Source: Armigeres subalbatus
Taxonomy: Eukaryota; Arthropoda; Insecta; Diptera; Culicidae
Assembly: GCF_024139115.2 (NCBI RefSeq)
Contig: NC_085140.1
Span: forward strand, 318,683,259-318,747,258
Direction of reading: 5' to 3'
Length of the DNA: 64,000 nucleotides
The first letter of the stretch is position 1. Each line of letters opens with the position of its first letter. Both the position numbers and the translations under genes were made by a program. Below, in pieces: positions 22,638 to 34,109 of this stretch. Under the pieces are notes generated by a model that was given only the letters and a program-made list of their open reading frames with translations, made no database searches and had not been told where the DNA came from.

Positions 22638-24032
22638 CACTGGGGGAAGTGGAAAAAGGGGGTAAGTGTAAAAATCGACTCGAAAAATTGGATTTGTACA
22701 TACTTTACAGTTTTACCACACTATAACATTGTGCAAGAATATACTTTGGTGCCCACACTAATAGTATATTAAAATTTGTATAATACATACACTAACACGA
22801 TTAACGCTTGAGTTGTCATTTTAGGTTTCGCGAAAAGTTAATTTTTACATTTATAAAATCAACTCTTATTTGCACAGATTGTCCCTTTTTCCAGTGAATT
22901 TGATTCACAGGTAACAAGTACAATACAATTAAATTAATCACATTCAATTTGTAGTGGTTTGTACCATGAAAGCAAATAATTTAAAGATTTTACACTTACC
23001 CCTGGAATCAAACACTGCGGGGGAATTAGTGGATAATGTTCTGATCACGCATTTGTTTTCTTCCCTCCAGGGTTTATTTTGATGGCTGTGAATCTTAATA
23101 TGCTCCTTCTTTGTTATCATTATGATTTCAGTGGTGATTGGACTAATGTGCATAAGAAAAAACCTGTTTAATCCACCTATCGGTTTTAATGCCTTTCGCA
23201 TGTTTTATATATGAAAAAAATGTATGAAAAAGAAAAAATAGCACCGGTAGGTGAATATATTCCTTATTTCACATTCATTTATATTTATATCAAGTTTTGC
23301 CGTTGAATGCAATTTTTGTGCGAACAAATTGGTTAAGGACAAGTGCTTAAAATAGGAGATAATTTTATACGTGTTTTTCGCAAACACATACATACAAACA
23401 CGCACACACAGACATCACCTCAATTTGTTAAACTAAGTTGATTAGTTTTTTTTATGGGATTTCGACTGGATTAGTTGCTAATTTTCAGGATTTTCGGCTT
23501 TCAGTCACATGAAAATGTTGATAATTTCAAATCATTGCCAACGTTTCGATAAGTTGATTAGTTTATAACCCTGTAAGCCCCATTTTTTCTATAAAAAAAT
23601 CATATTTGGGACAAACCCATAGATTTTACGTACATTTAATGTTCGAGAAGGCAAAACCAGCCCAGCTATTACGAGAATTCCTTGGGGACCTATTCCGTTA
23701 AGCCAATGAAATTATTCAACAATAAAAAAACTCAGAGCAATTACCGTTTTGATTTTAGTTTTATGTAACTACTCATCACAATTGAAGGTCTAGGTACCAT
23801 TTGTTTTCCACTTACCCCATCCGACTGGGTTAAGTGGAAAAACAACTCCTAATTTTTAAATCTTTTTCCATAAATTTCAAGCAACAAAAAAGGTATAAAT
23901 TACCACACAGTTGGTGCAAAATTGCCTGCTTTTGATAGTCCATTTTGTTTGAATGCATTTAGATCATTTAAACTGGTTTTACACTAATTCAAACATGCAC
24001 TATCGATTTTTCCTTTTCCACTTCCCCCAGTG
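22638..24032. mobile_element. 1.4-kb TIR element with TA flanks
   Basis: Inverted ends CACTGGGGGAAGTGGAAAA (left) and, on the other strand from 24032, CACTGGGGGAAGTGGAAAAG, each next to TA (22636-22637, 24033-24034). No transposase frame. A CCACCTA-family insertion occupies 23168-23666. The TA flanks fit the Tc1/mariner-like or a related superfamily. Confidence 0.7.
23168..23666 (+). mobile_element. CCACCTA-family element, nested
   Basis: Starts TTAATCCACCTATCGGTTTT then TGCCTTTCGCATG, and ends near TTCGAGAAGGCAAAA; inside are CACACAGACATCACCTCAAT and TAAACTAAGTTG. The start, the microsatellite block and the end match 27452-28288. It lies within the TIR element 22638-24032. Non-coding. Confidence 0.6.
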
Positions 24033-24103
24033 TATCTTACTAAAAAAAAGATTTATGTCTCTGGTGTTTGACGTCAAGTCATCCAGATTATTATTTGCAA
24101 TAC

Positions 24104-24451
24104 GTTTTGACGCCGCGAGTCAGCGAGAAACCTAGAAGAGAACTTCTACAGCCAACTCAGTGCCGTCGTAGATAGAATTCCGAAGGATGATATCAAGAAC
24201 TGTATGGGCGACTTCAATGCGAAGATCGGATCCGACAACTCGAGAGAGTTGGACGACGGTTCAACACACGCCTGCTGGAAGATTTCACGGTGAAACGGTC
24301 CTTCGCGGAAGAGCTGGAGACGTGTGCTGCAGATATTCTGGAAGGTGGCAGCGTGGACGATGAACCGCCATCAAGAATGCATTCACAACCACCAGCGAGA
24401 ATAATCTGGCCGAACTGCCACCCAGAGAAAACAATGGATCACCGATGAGAC
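24104..24451 (+). pseudogene. LINE A, endonuclease segment
   Basis: Plus-strand translation gives FYSQLSAVVDRIPKDD and CMGDFNAKIGSDN, the GDFNA motif of the apurinic-type endonuclease of non-LTR elements, then degraded frames up to a MITE at 24452. First of five collinear pieces of one LINE (24104-24451, 24804-24911, 26006-27451, 28291-28376, 29291-29345) separated by insertions. Frameshifted and dead. Confidence 0.7.
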
Positions 24452-24803
24452 CTACACGGAAGAAAAAAAGTACCCAAAATTGAGTATTTTTAAACTTACT
24501 TTTGAGTTATTTTTTCTCTTCTCTTCCATCCACTCTTTCTTTTGTTGTCAAAAACAAAAGAGCCAAACAATCCAACGACGCCAGTTCAATACGGGAAGCC
24601 AATTTTGAGTTTTATTACCTGAGGTCGAAATTGAGTGAATTAAACTTAAATTTGGGTCAATAAATTTTCCGTTGGGTACTTTTTTAACATGAGAGTAAAT
24701 GCAAACTACTTCGACCCTACTTACTCAATTTTGGCTTCCCGTACGGATGTTCGAGGTTGGGTGAATTAAACTCACTATTGGGTAGTTTATTTCTTCCGTG
24801 TAG
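24452..24803. mobile_element. 352-bp MITE with CTACACGGAAGAAA ends
   Basis: Left end CTACACGGAAGAAAAAAAGT and right end pair over 26 bp with two mismatches (right end on the other strand: CTACACGGAAGAAATAAACT). TA sits symmetrically at both ends (24453-24454, 24801-24802), so a TA duplication is likely. Interior repeats the phrase TGAGTGAATTAAACT / GGGTGAATTAAACTC. It splits LINE A. Confidence 0.75.
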
Positions 24804-24911
24804 GGAAGGATACAGAAGCGAAGAGAAGCCAGAGCCACAAGAGAGCGAACAAAACCCAGAGGAGCCAAAGTCTTAACCCGTCAACGATACTCGACTTTGA
24901 AGAAGGAAGTG
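24804..24911 (+). pseudogene. LINE A, linker segment between endonuclease and RT
   Basis: Reads KDTEAKRRARATRERTKPR and LTRQRYSTLKKEV, the charged linker before the reverse transcriptase. It stops at the solo LTR and resumes at 26006 with KHSCRRDKRALADSMADEGE. Confidence 0.6.
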
Positions 24912-26005
24912 TGTAGCAGTCAGGAATTTTGTTAATATTTTTTGTACATAAATACATGCGATCCGTCGCCATATCGGCCCGAGGGAAGGCCAGGGGGCCT
25001 CCACGTGGACGAGATCCACCAGCCGGCAAGCAATCGCCATCACACCGCGTCGGCTTCATTAAGAAGCGTCATCGCCGGCGTCAACAAGCCGGGAGCGTCG
25101 ACCCCACCGGCAGGTCATCGACTGGGTCAGTAAGCCAAAACAAACCGGTGAGTCACCAAACGCTTTTTTTTATTGGAGTGCGGCGTCCGAGGAGGGCGCC
25201 GCGGAGGAAACGTTTTTTGTGCCAGTCGTAGACTGAGGAATCGAATGTGCTGCTAAAGCCAAACAATCTTTCGCGAGTCGGAAAACCCACCGACTATCGC
25301 TTGGGTCCGCCATCACGGACCCGTGAAAATGCAGCTGCGCTGTGAGGAAGAGTGACGTCACATTAAGACATACAGCACAGAGCACAAACGAAAGAGAGAG
25401 CTAGGGAAGAGAAACCGCACACAATATAGGAGACAGAAACTATGAACGAACACAAACACTAAAACGAACAAATCACAAACCCCGAACCAATATGTGCCCC
25501 TGTTAGTATTAAGTTAATAAATATGCTATGTGTTTGCCTCAATAAAATGTTTCACTGTAGTCCCTCTAGCCATTTGATTAATTGATTGTGTTCGACGTCA
25601 CAGCGCGAATTGTTTGTAGTTTCGAATCCCGTCCTCCAATGTTGAGTTTGACTGTGGGTTGTTTATGTTTCTTCCAGCTTATTAATGGTTGTTGGTGAGA
25701 GGAGAGAGTCTGCCGATGATGAGAGGCGCACTCCCACTTAGAGTGTATTAGGTTCTGGTGGGCTCTCACCGACTCTTTGAGTGCATGGTGTGGCTGTACG
25801 GTATAAAGGGAAGATAGAGTGGACCCGATTTGGCACGTTTTGTTGTTGCTGGCTGGACCGATGCATAAATTATTATCGGGAAAATTGAAATGGACTCGCC
25901 TTGAGAGAGTCTCATCCGGGCAAAATAAATTGGGCCGTGGTCTCCTTAATGGAGTGGCGCTTAAGCCACGTGCTTTTTGATACGGATCGCTCCGTGCCGG
26001 CTACA
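24912..26005. mobile_element. Solo LTR of an LTR retrotransposon
   Basis: Begins TGTAGCAGTC and ends GCCGGCTACA, i.e. TG...CA with short inverted ends TGTAGC/GCTACA, flanked by the 4-bp repeat AGTG (24908-24911, 26006-26009). It interrupts the LINE A frame precisely. It contains AATAAA signals near 25517 and 25541 and a TATAAAG at 25802, no gag-pol. At 1,094 bp it is a long LTR; the 4-bp duplication fits Ty3/gypsy. Internal frames (for example 24929-25231, Arg/Pro-rich) are probably chance. Confidence 0.65.
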
Positions 26006-27451
26006 AGTGAAACACTCATGTAGACGGGACAAGCGAGCGTTGGCGGACTCTATGGCTGACGAAGGAGAGAGCCGCAGCAACCGGGGACATTCGCCTCGTC
26101 TACGATATCTCATGAATCTTAAGCGAGTTGAAGATGAATGCAACGATGCATGCCTGTGACAGTCATGAATGGTCAGTTAATGACTGAATCAACTGACCAG
26201 CTGAAACGCTGGTTCGAGCACTTCAACCAACTTTTTCAACTGCCAGCCAGGCCACCACCATCACGGCATGATCTGCTTAGGAACCGACGTATAACACGCG
26301 TCAATGCCGAAGCTCCTTAACTGCTAGAGATTCAAACGGCGATAGCAAGCTGGTTTCCCGAGCAACGTAAGTCGGACAAAAATGGTTGCAGCTACTTGAT
26401 TGTGACTGAATCTGATCACATATGAGTTGCAGTAAGCTTTGCGGCACATGTGTTGTACTGGGGTTCCGTGTCGGAAGATGCTCTGTGAACCATTGAACCA
26501 TATTGTCACGCTCCGTATCATTCTGGAGTAGGTCAACGAACTCCAAGAGTCCCTTTACTTGGTATTCATTGACTACGAAAAAGATTTCAACCGTCTCAAT
26601 CACGGGAATATGTGGGGCGCCCTGAGACGTAAGGAAGTTCCTGAAAAATCATCGGCCTCAGCGAGGCACAGTACAAGGCCTTCTCGTGTGGAGTGATGCA
26701 CAATGGGGTCTTGTCCGACCCTATCCTGGTCGTAGCTGGCGTGAGACAAGGATGTTTTCTATCACCATTACTATTCCTCATCCTAATCGACGAGATTCTG
26801 GTAGGTACGATTGACCGTGAACCAAACCGCGGGCACCCTATAACCATGGAATATCTAAACGACTTCGAATTGGCTGATGACGTTGCACTCCTCGCTCAAC
26901 CGCGGGCACCCTATAACCATGGAGTATCTGTACGACTTCGAATTGGCTAATGACGTTGCACTCCTCGCTCAACGGCGCTCTGATATGCAGAGTAAGCTCA
27001 ACGATCTTGTCGAACGCTCCTCTTTGGCTGGTTTAGTCATCAACGTCAACAAACAGGCAGATTAGTGAACGCACCATACAAATACGAATACGAACACCAA
27101 ATACGAATTTACAGCTCTAACGTGAAATCTGTGCTGTTATACGCTAGCGAAACATGGTGTGTATCAATGGAGAACACTCAACGGCTGCAGGTGTTTATCA
27201 ACAGATGCCTGCGGTATGGAATTTGGGCCTGGTGGCCTCACAACTGGATCTCAAACAACGAGCTCCATCGTCGTTGTCACCAGAGGCCGATAGCAACAGA
27301 AATTCCGGATCGGAAGTGGGGCTGGGTCAGCCGCATCTTACGTACGGGCAGAAATGAAATGCGTAATCAAGCATTAGACTGGAATCCAGCGGGTCATGGC
27401 AGCAGAGGCAGACCCAGAGGCTCATGGCGGCAAAGCTTCAATAAAAACCCT
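26006..27451 (+). pseudogene. LINE A, reverse transcriptase and C-terminal domain
   Basis: From 26006: KHSCRRDKRALADSMADEG, then TDQLKRWFEHFNQLFQ (26200), LVFIDYEKDFNRLNHGNMW (about 26560), GVRQGCFLSPLLFLILIDE (26740), LADDVALLAQ (26870; canonical F/YADD with Leu), LVINVNK (27040), and the tail YASETWCVSMENTQRLQVF, INRCLRYGIWAWWPHNWIS, NELHRRCHQRPIATEI (27140-27300) and GRPRGSW. This is a non-LTR reverse transcriptase; clade not fixed. Frameshifts, stops and a 73-bp duplication over the catalytic motif make it inactive. The C-terminal match at 6340-6735 (minus) is a second copy. Confidence 0.8.
26825..26970 (+). repeat. 73-bp tandem duplication over the RT catalytic motif
   Basis: 26825-26897 and 26898-26970 are tandem copies starting AACCGCGGGCACCCTATAAC. 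Each encodes the L(A)DD block; the second reads LANDVALLAQ with Asp to Asn at the first catalytic Asp. Differences of a few bases show the duplication is not brand new. Confidence 0.85.
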
Positions 27452-28288
27452 GATTAATCCACCTAGCGGTGATGGTGCCTTTCTCGTGCATTATAAAAAT
27501 AGTATTTTGGCCATAACTTTCGAGCCCATAGTCCGATCTGACCAATTTTCAATAGGAAACAATGGTAGAGTATCCTGCGTCGAATGCAACTTGTTGCGAG
27601 TAAATCGGTTAAGAATAAGTGCCTGAAAAATGAGTGACATTTTTTTGGGTAGGTGCGCACAGACACACACACAGACATCACCTCAATTCGTCGAACTGAG
27701 TCAATTGGTATATAACACTATGGGTCTCCGGGTCTCCTATAAAAAAATCATTTTTGGAGCGAACATATAGCCTTTACGTATACCTTGTATACGAGAAAGG
27801 CAAAAAGGTATTTTGGTCATAACTTCCGATCCCATAGTCCGACCTGGCCAATTTCCAATAGGAAATAATGGGAAAGGATTCTGCGTCGAATGCAATTTGT
27901 TGCGAGCAAATCGATTGAGGATAAGTGCTTGAAAAATGAGTGACATTTTTTTTACGCGATTTTTACGTATAAATTTGTATTTTGGGCATAACTTCCGATC
28001 CCATAGTCCGACCTGCCCAATTTTTAATAGGAAACAATGGTACAGGATTCTGCGTCGAATGCAGTTTACAAAGTTGCCAGCAAATCGGTTGAGGATAAGT
28101 GCCCGAAAAATGCATGACATTTTTTGCGTCGTTTTGTGCGCACACACACACGCACACACAGACATCACCTCAATTCGTCGAACTGAGTCGATTGGTATAT
28201 AACACTATGGGTCTCCGGGCCTTCTATAAAAAGTTTGTTTTTGGAGCGATCATATAGCCTTTACCGTATACTTAGTATACGATAAAGG
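27452..28288. mobile_element. CCACCTA-family insertion with three internal monomers
   Basis: Starts TTAATCCACCTAGCGGTGAT and ends TATACGATAAAGGCAAAA. It contains three ~165-bp monomers (near 27490, 27806 and 27970), each with TTTGG(C/T)CATAACTT, CCCATAGTCCGA, CCAATTT and AATAGGAAACAATGG, and two (CA)n/GACATCACCTCAATTCGTCG blocks (27660, 28145). It splits LINE A between RQSFNKN (27430) and IEVDRNLTWQQVKA (28293). Non-coding. Confidence 0.7.
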
Positions 28289-28290
28289 CA

Positions 28291-28376
28291 AAAATAGAAG
28301 TCGACCGAAATCTAACATGGCAACAGGTTAAGGCGACTGCTGGACATCGCTCAGGATGGAGATCTTTCAAGTCAGC
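28291..28376 (+). pseudogene. LINE A, C-terminal tail
   Basis: Reads EVDRNLTWQQVKATAGHRSG and WRSFKSAL, continuing the ORF2 tail after the insertion at 27452-28288. It is cut again by a poly-A retroposon at 28377 and resumes at 29300 with the 3' end CTTTGCACCACCGGAGGTG. Confidence 0.75.
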
Positions 28377-29290
28377 CCTTTTTTTTTTTTTTTTTTTTTT
28401 TACAAGGAGAATGCATTTACACTAACCCAGTACACGTGCATTGTAGTTGCCAAACTACCACACGGAAGTGTACTGGTGTCGGAACTCGACCATACCGGTA
28501 ATACCGACTAAACTCCTTGGGCTCCACCATCGTTTCCCCAGGAACTACCTCGCAGTACTACTTCTGGGGACGGCAGTACTAAGCGTACTCGCTCATTATC
28601 GCTCACACAGGCACTCGTCCCACGCGAGACTGACTTGGGTGCTCGCTCTATCGCACCCTCAAACACACCCTACATACTCTGTTGCACCTCTGTCATGCCG
28701 TGCAGGTCTAACTTGTGTGCCCACCTTCTCATGCCATGTGGGTCTAACTTGTATGCCCACCCAAACCCTTGATTCATGCTCATACGCTCCATGCTTGCAC
28801 ACACATTAACGCTCCTATGGGTCTGACTTGTGTGCCCACCTTCTCATGCCGTGGGACTAACTTTTGTGCCCACCTCTGTCATGCCGTGCGGGACTAATTC
28901 TATGCCCACCTTTATCGTACCATGTGAGACTGCTCACCTCTTTCATTCAGTTCGCGCTGACACATACTACTCGAGTCATTCGACCTAACACTCCCTCTGG
29001 CATCCCTTGTGGGACTCTTCGCTTGGGTTCCCACTTCTGACATACCATGTAGTCTGACTCACCTCATTCATGCCATATGAGACTAGCTCAACACGACTCA
29101 ACTCATTCCTTTCGTACCATGTGAGACTGACTTGGATGCTCCCCACACTCCTCTGCCACGCCACGGGGTATAGTCGTAGGAACCAACATTCCTGCGCTAC
29201 TCCCAGCGCGGCGTGTGCAGTCCATACATACACCTATTCATTCACCCTTCTGCCATGCTTCGAGGTGACGATCTCGGTTGCCACCCGCTG
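28377..29290 (-). mobile_element. Poly-A retroposon with 9-bp target duplication
   Basis: CAAGTCAGC occurs at 28368-28376 and 29291-29299. On the minus strand the element ends in 23 A residues (28401-28379), so it moved by target-primed reverse transcription. About 910 bp. The body (28600-28990) has degenerate tandem phrases with GTGCCCACC, TCATGCCGTG and CTAACTTGTGTGCCC. I see no conserved protein in it; it may be a 5'-truncated LINE or a long SINE. Confidence 0.7.
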
Positions 29291-29345
29291 CAAGTCAGCT
29301 CTTTGCACCACCGGAGGTGTACAGGACTCATAAGGTAAGGTGAGA
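29291..29345 (+). pseudogene. LINE A, extreme 3' end
   Basis: TCTTTGCACCACCGGAGGTG then ACTCATAAGGTAAGG, matching the 3' tail of the antisense copy at 6340-6420 (TAGAGGATTCATAAGTAAGT). This closes the LINE that began at 24104. Confidence 0.65.
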
Positions 29346-32300
29346 ACCCAAACTTATGCCCAAACACCATTACTATAGATGAGCCCACACTCTTGGCCGA
29401 AGCAAATCATACCAATTTATCACTATTGTGTGATTTAAAAAATCCAGGTTTTTTTCCAACATTTGAAAAATTTCTATTAAAGGTGCATAGATTCACGGTT
29501 GTCACTTACTTTGAAATTTTATCGGCTCATTTTCGAAGAATTGATGTTCAAAAATTGATGTTAATTTAGAACAAAAAGTGCAAATTTGGTACAAATTTCA
29601 AAATGCTTTCCAATAAGAATGTGTTCTGTAAATATCTCAAGGTCATGATCTACTCATTATATTTCGAATGAAGATCACAAATCGGCCGTAAGACTAAAGC
29701 AATATGTGTAAAAAAACCTTGTCATATTGTTTTAGGGGGAAGCAAGAAGCAGGAGGAAAAAAAAGAGGAAAAATGCACAATGTCCATTCGTGGCTATCGC
29801 TGCATCAAAACATCCCTGATGGTTACTTCCAGTTTCCGGATAGAAGTTGGCACCCTTCTACACCGTAATTTGGTTAAGTTTTTAGTTTTTGATTTATTAT
29901 ATCCGCTCAGTTTGTGTAGCTTTTCTTTCTTGAGGCGTCCAATGCGATTCTGTTCACAGCTTTTAACAGTTGATTCAAAAGTATAAGATTGCTAATGTCG
30001 TTCTTGTTCACGTGACTAACATCTAAGTTACTTTGACCTGGCAGCCAAAGTACCGTACTACAGGTGTCAAACCGATGTTGGTGATGGAATTAAACAAGCC
30101 CTAGAACACAACATGATGCATAAATTATGGCTAATTGAAGCTTGTTGGAGCATAATTTAGCCAAATAATTTAAATGACTACAGCGCCACTAACGTTCTAG
30201 TACTTATGATTCTACTCTTTTAACAAACAAGGAAACGTATTTTTAAGCACCATAATTCGAAAAAAAGATGAATGAAGCACAAAATAATTTTGAAACGAAA
30301 TGTCAGAGGCACAACCACTCGTAATGATTGCTGCGATCCTTTTTCTCGGTATCAAATCGATGTGCCTATTAGGGAAAAAATCATTTTAGCTGATAATAAA
30401 CGTTTCACCAGCTGCTCTAATTTATAATGTAATGCAAATGGTATGAATATTCAATATATCGTTTTACACACCGCAACTAGTGTCCTGTGCAATCAATTTA
30501 AGCTCCCATGAGAGCGTTTGCCAACGCAAAGCAGGTCATTTGTCCTAAACAGAGTAAACAAGTAAATAAACACGTTTCCGCATAACTAGTTGTTAACAAG
30601 TCCCATCAATAGGGCAAATTTGTCCACCTGAACAATCATTTGCCAAGTAATTTGATTCACTACCCCCCACGTTCATCCAACAAAATCACTAAGCCTCATT
30701 GTTGTATTACCAGCGGACGTAACTATTGAACTATCGGTGCGGCAGAAGCTGAACACGTGTGCAATAGAGGCTCAGCGTTGCTATTGACAAAATGTAAATT
30801 TATGAATATTGAAACTAGGCCCGTTCGTTCGCTGAATCGAACCGATTTCCGGAAAAAGCATATTGGCTTTGACCGCACATTACAGATCCATTCGACTCGC
30901 CCACCTACGGCGAACGGAGCATTCATCGGTCCAACTTCTGACCCCATCCAGAAGCCCCCATTGTGCGCTTTCGTCCGAACAGTGGCTATTAAATTCATAA
31001 CTGTGTGCTAGGAGTATGTATCACAATGATGATGGTAGTTGAACACGGAATCGCTGACTTTCAGGTGAAATAGACTTCCACTCCAGGCAGGGGGCAGTCG
31101 ATAGCCTTTGAGCTCGGCAGCTAGCGTTGCTATTCACAAACTAAAACACTTTGTCCATTCAGTCAGCATGGCTTTGTGAACGTATGTAGCAGGAGCAGAA
31201 TCGAACAATGCCACCCTGAAGCCACTCAATCACCGGACCGACGCCGCACGGACTAACCGAGCAACCGACCGAGGAAAATTTTGCCAGCAGCCAGGAGGCC
31301 AGTAACGTGTGCAATCAAGCGTGTGAATGTACGCCCGCTCCCCGCTAGCGCCGGTGGGCTGCTATCGGAGAAGCGCATCGGATTTCTGCTGGGAACGTGG
31401 GAAAATCTACCTACCAGTCAATGTGTGTGGAAACTATTTCCGATGGAACATAATGATGATGGCGATGGTAATTTTGAGCTCAACGGACCAACGGAACGGA
31501 CTGGGTTTGATGATGATGGGTGATATTAAAATGCGACTACCATCCAAGTGTGGCTGGACGTGTTCAGCATAATCGCATGTCAGGAAAACGGACCACGATT
31601 ATGGATAGCAGTTTGTGGGTGCACTTCCTAATGATAGGGAAATGACGGGGGACATTTGCCATGTATTGTATGATGGGGAGTTTTACACCGAATAGATATA
31701 AATATCGAAAAATGCTTTACTGAATGATTTCTATTAGAGGTCATACCCTTTTCGTTTGGAAAGTATTAACAAATCAATAATGTCAAATCTGGATTGAAAC
31801 TAGATTTATTTTACCTTTAGAAACAATTTCCGTCTATTATGCAATACCAGGGAATGTAAAACAACAACATTGTCCTCTCTTGTAAATGTTGGGACAAATT
31901 CCACTCGCAATAAGCGTTTGTCCCAAACTGCAACAGATCAACTGATCGCCTGCCGCGCATTTGGAGAAGTAGTCGGTTTTCGACGATGTTCTTAATTAAA
32001 TAAGTATCAGTTATCAATGTTTAGACATAAACTTAACCATCTGTTCACATGATTTGTGTTTTGCTTCTGAAATATACAAGTTATCACAGTTTGAAAAGTT
32101 TACAACAATTACCTCTCCATGTTTGTTGCAAATAAACTGGAACGCAACATTGACTTTATCCTCTGCAAATGAGGACAAAGACTTATCGCTATTCTCATTT
32201 GTTGCTTGTATTTTTGTTGCATATTTCAGCGACAATTACTTGTGCAATAAAGTCACGATCAATTGCACCAATAATACCATACCTGAAAAGAAACAATAGA

Positions 32301-33300
32301 CAAAAGCATGATTATTACAGATGAATTCGAACAAATACACTGTTTAGACATGAGAATATGAATTTAATACCGTAATGATATTTTTGGAAAGCAATAAATC
32401 TAGACCAACATTTGAAAAGGGCGCAGGTACTAGCCTCTACCTTTCGGAAGGTTTTGAGTATTTATATATCAATCAACTCGAAAAATCTCCTGCAATTTGT
32501 CTATTTCATTGAAACCTTTGATTATTTTCACTAAACTATTGAAAATTTCAATTCTTATCCCATCCAGTTAAATACCAGAACTAACCAAACCCGTTCATGC
32601 ATTCCCGACATGGACATCAGAATGTTGTAAGTTTCGGGCCTTTCGACCCCCACCGTTAAATTTTCTCTGGGTATAAAAAGATCCGTGTTTCGCACTCGCG
32701 TGTCATTTCTGTTCAAAGATCCACGATGAGTGGTCACGGAGAGCGGTCACGTTTAGCGGACAGAGCGGCCACTAAGGCAACGAGAATGATCCACGGTGAT
32801 TGGTCGCGATGGCGTCGGTAGCAGTCCCAGCATCGATGACGGTGGTTTTTGCATCTGCAGTGGTTCAGCTGCAAACTATCATCAGCGTCAGCAACACTCT
32901 AGTGAAATTTTCTCGCATTGTTCTGGATATGGTTTTGATGCTGATATGGAAGGTACATTATTAAAAATAAATCAGTTTTTCTGAAGGCCAACTTTGTATA
33001 CAAAAGAAAGCAAATCCGAGAAAAAATTTCTTCAATGTACAAAACACAGTCGTTTAGTTACAGTAGAAACATTGATCGCAACGATGTCTTCACGTTGTCC
33101 AATATCTATCGTGTCTTGTACACAACCCTTCTGATTATTTTTTCTACGTTTAACATGTTCTAGCAACCGCTAGAGCTGGAAATTGAGTCTCATATTATCT
33201 CATATTATGAGTCCCATTCTATCCTACTTCCATCTTCACCTATCTGTTCTAGCATTCATTGGGAATTGGAAATCAGCCTAACAGCTAGTTTTCTGCATCT
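29346..33300. other. No recognised gene; possibly unique DNA
   Basis: No TE family recognised. CG-richer blocks at about 30800-31570 contain frames up to 91 codons on both strands with no family match. The minus strand at 32235-32014 holds a 73-codon frame ending EAKHKSCEQMVKFMSK with three Cys; I cannot assign it. If the window has any host sequence, this is the best candidate stretch. Confidence 0.4.
32672..32706 (+). promoter_or_regulatory. Candidate core promoter (TATA plus initiator)
   Basis: TATAAAAA at 32672-32679 and TCATTT at 32703-32708, with 33 bp from TATA to the initiator A. Downstream the phrases GAGTGGTCACGGAGAGCGGT and ATTGGTCGCGATGG repeat a GGTCACG theme. No gene is recognised downstream. 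Confidence 0.3.
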
Positions 33301-33422
33301 TTTCCATCATCATGACTATATACTCATTTTTTCCCTATCACTTTGGCCACCAGTTAACCAAGACAAACCTCTGGCATGGAATCAAACCATCAAATTCCAA
33401 TAAAACTCCGCATGAACTCGTG

Positions 33423-33634
33423 ACAAGTACAAAGGTGATCTTGGCTTGCAGTGGGCGAGTAACTGCATCACTATTTACTCCCTTTGCCCGATAGACCGCA
33501 AGGACGAGACCGGCGGAGTTATTGACCATTAAAAGGTCTAGAGCAGTACTTCACAAGGTCGTGATCGTCACAAGACAATCTGGCGAACAAATAAAGAATC
33601 GCGGTTTCTTTGTTCAACCTCGCATGGAAAGCAC
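33423..33634 (+). repeat. Direct repeat at the 5' side of the Lian-like LINE
   Basis: About 210 bp (AAGTACAAAGGTGATCTTGG to CTCGCATGGAAAGCA) repeated at 37055-37263 with only a few differences. Here it runs into the endonuclease domain; there it directly follows the LINE 3' end CTGATACCTGATACCTGATA. Confidence 0.85.
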
Positions 33635-34109
33635 AACCAGAGATGTATGTGCTGTCACAATTGATGCCACTGGCGGAACCACCGTCAGGAAATACGTCTA
33701 TTGTTCGGTTTATTTACCACATGATGAACCATCCCCTACGGATGCTTTCAAACGAGTTGTCATATATTGCACTTCAAAAGGCCTTCCGCTAATTGTCGGC
33801 AGTGATGCTAATGCTCATCACATCATCTGGGGTAGCTCGGATATCAATCTGAGAGGCTCCAGCTTGATGGAATACTTAAGTAGTACCGAACTTAGTTTAC
33901 TTAACACAGGCAATCGCCCAACCTTTATGGTATCTAATAGAGCAGAAGTGTTAGACATAACCCTTTGCTCCAATAGAATCAGTCACGAATTGACGAATTG
34001 GCATGTTTCAGATGAGGAATCGATATCTGACCATCGCTACATCTACTTTGATCATTTGAATGTTACTTCGCAGACCTTGCGTTTTAGAAATCCCCGTTCA
34101 ACAAACTGA
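33522..34109 (+). pseudogene. Lian-like (LOA clade) LINE, endonuclease domain
   Basis: 195-codon open frame. GSDANAHHIIWGSSDINLRG (about residues 93-112) carries the D..N and H motifs and SDHRYI (residue 170 region) the catalytic SDH motif of the apurinic-type endonuclease; LDITLCSNRISHELTNWHV sits between. The N-terminal strand with the first Asn and Glu is degraded. It is followed by linker, RT and RNase H in the same direction, giving an EN-RT-RNase H order that, together with the sequence style, points to the LOA clade (Lian in Aedes). Ends at a stop in the linker, 34107. Confidence 0.75.

Noticed and set aside
24929..25231. Arg/Pro-rich 100-codon protein gene
   Set aside because: Lies entirely inside the solo LTR, with no family resemblance.
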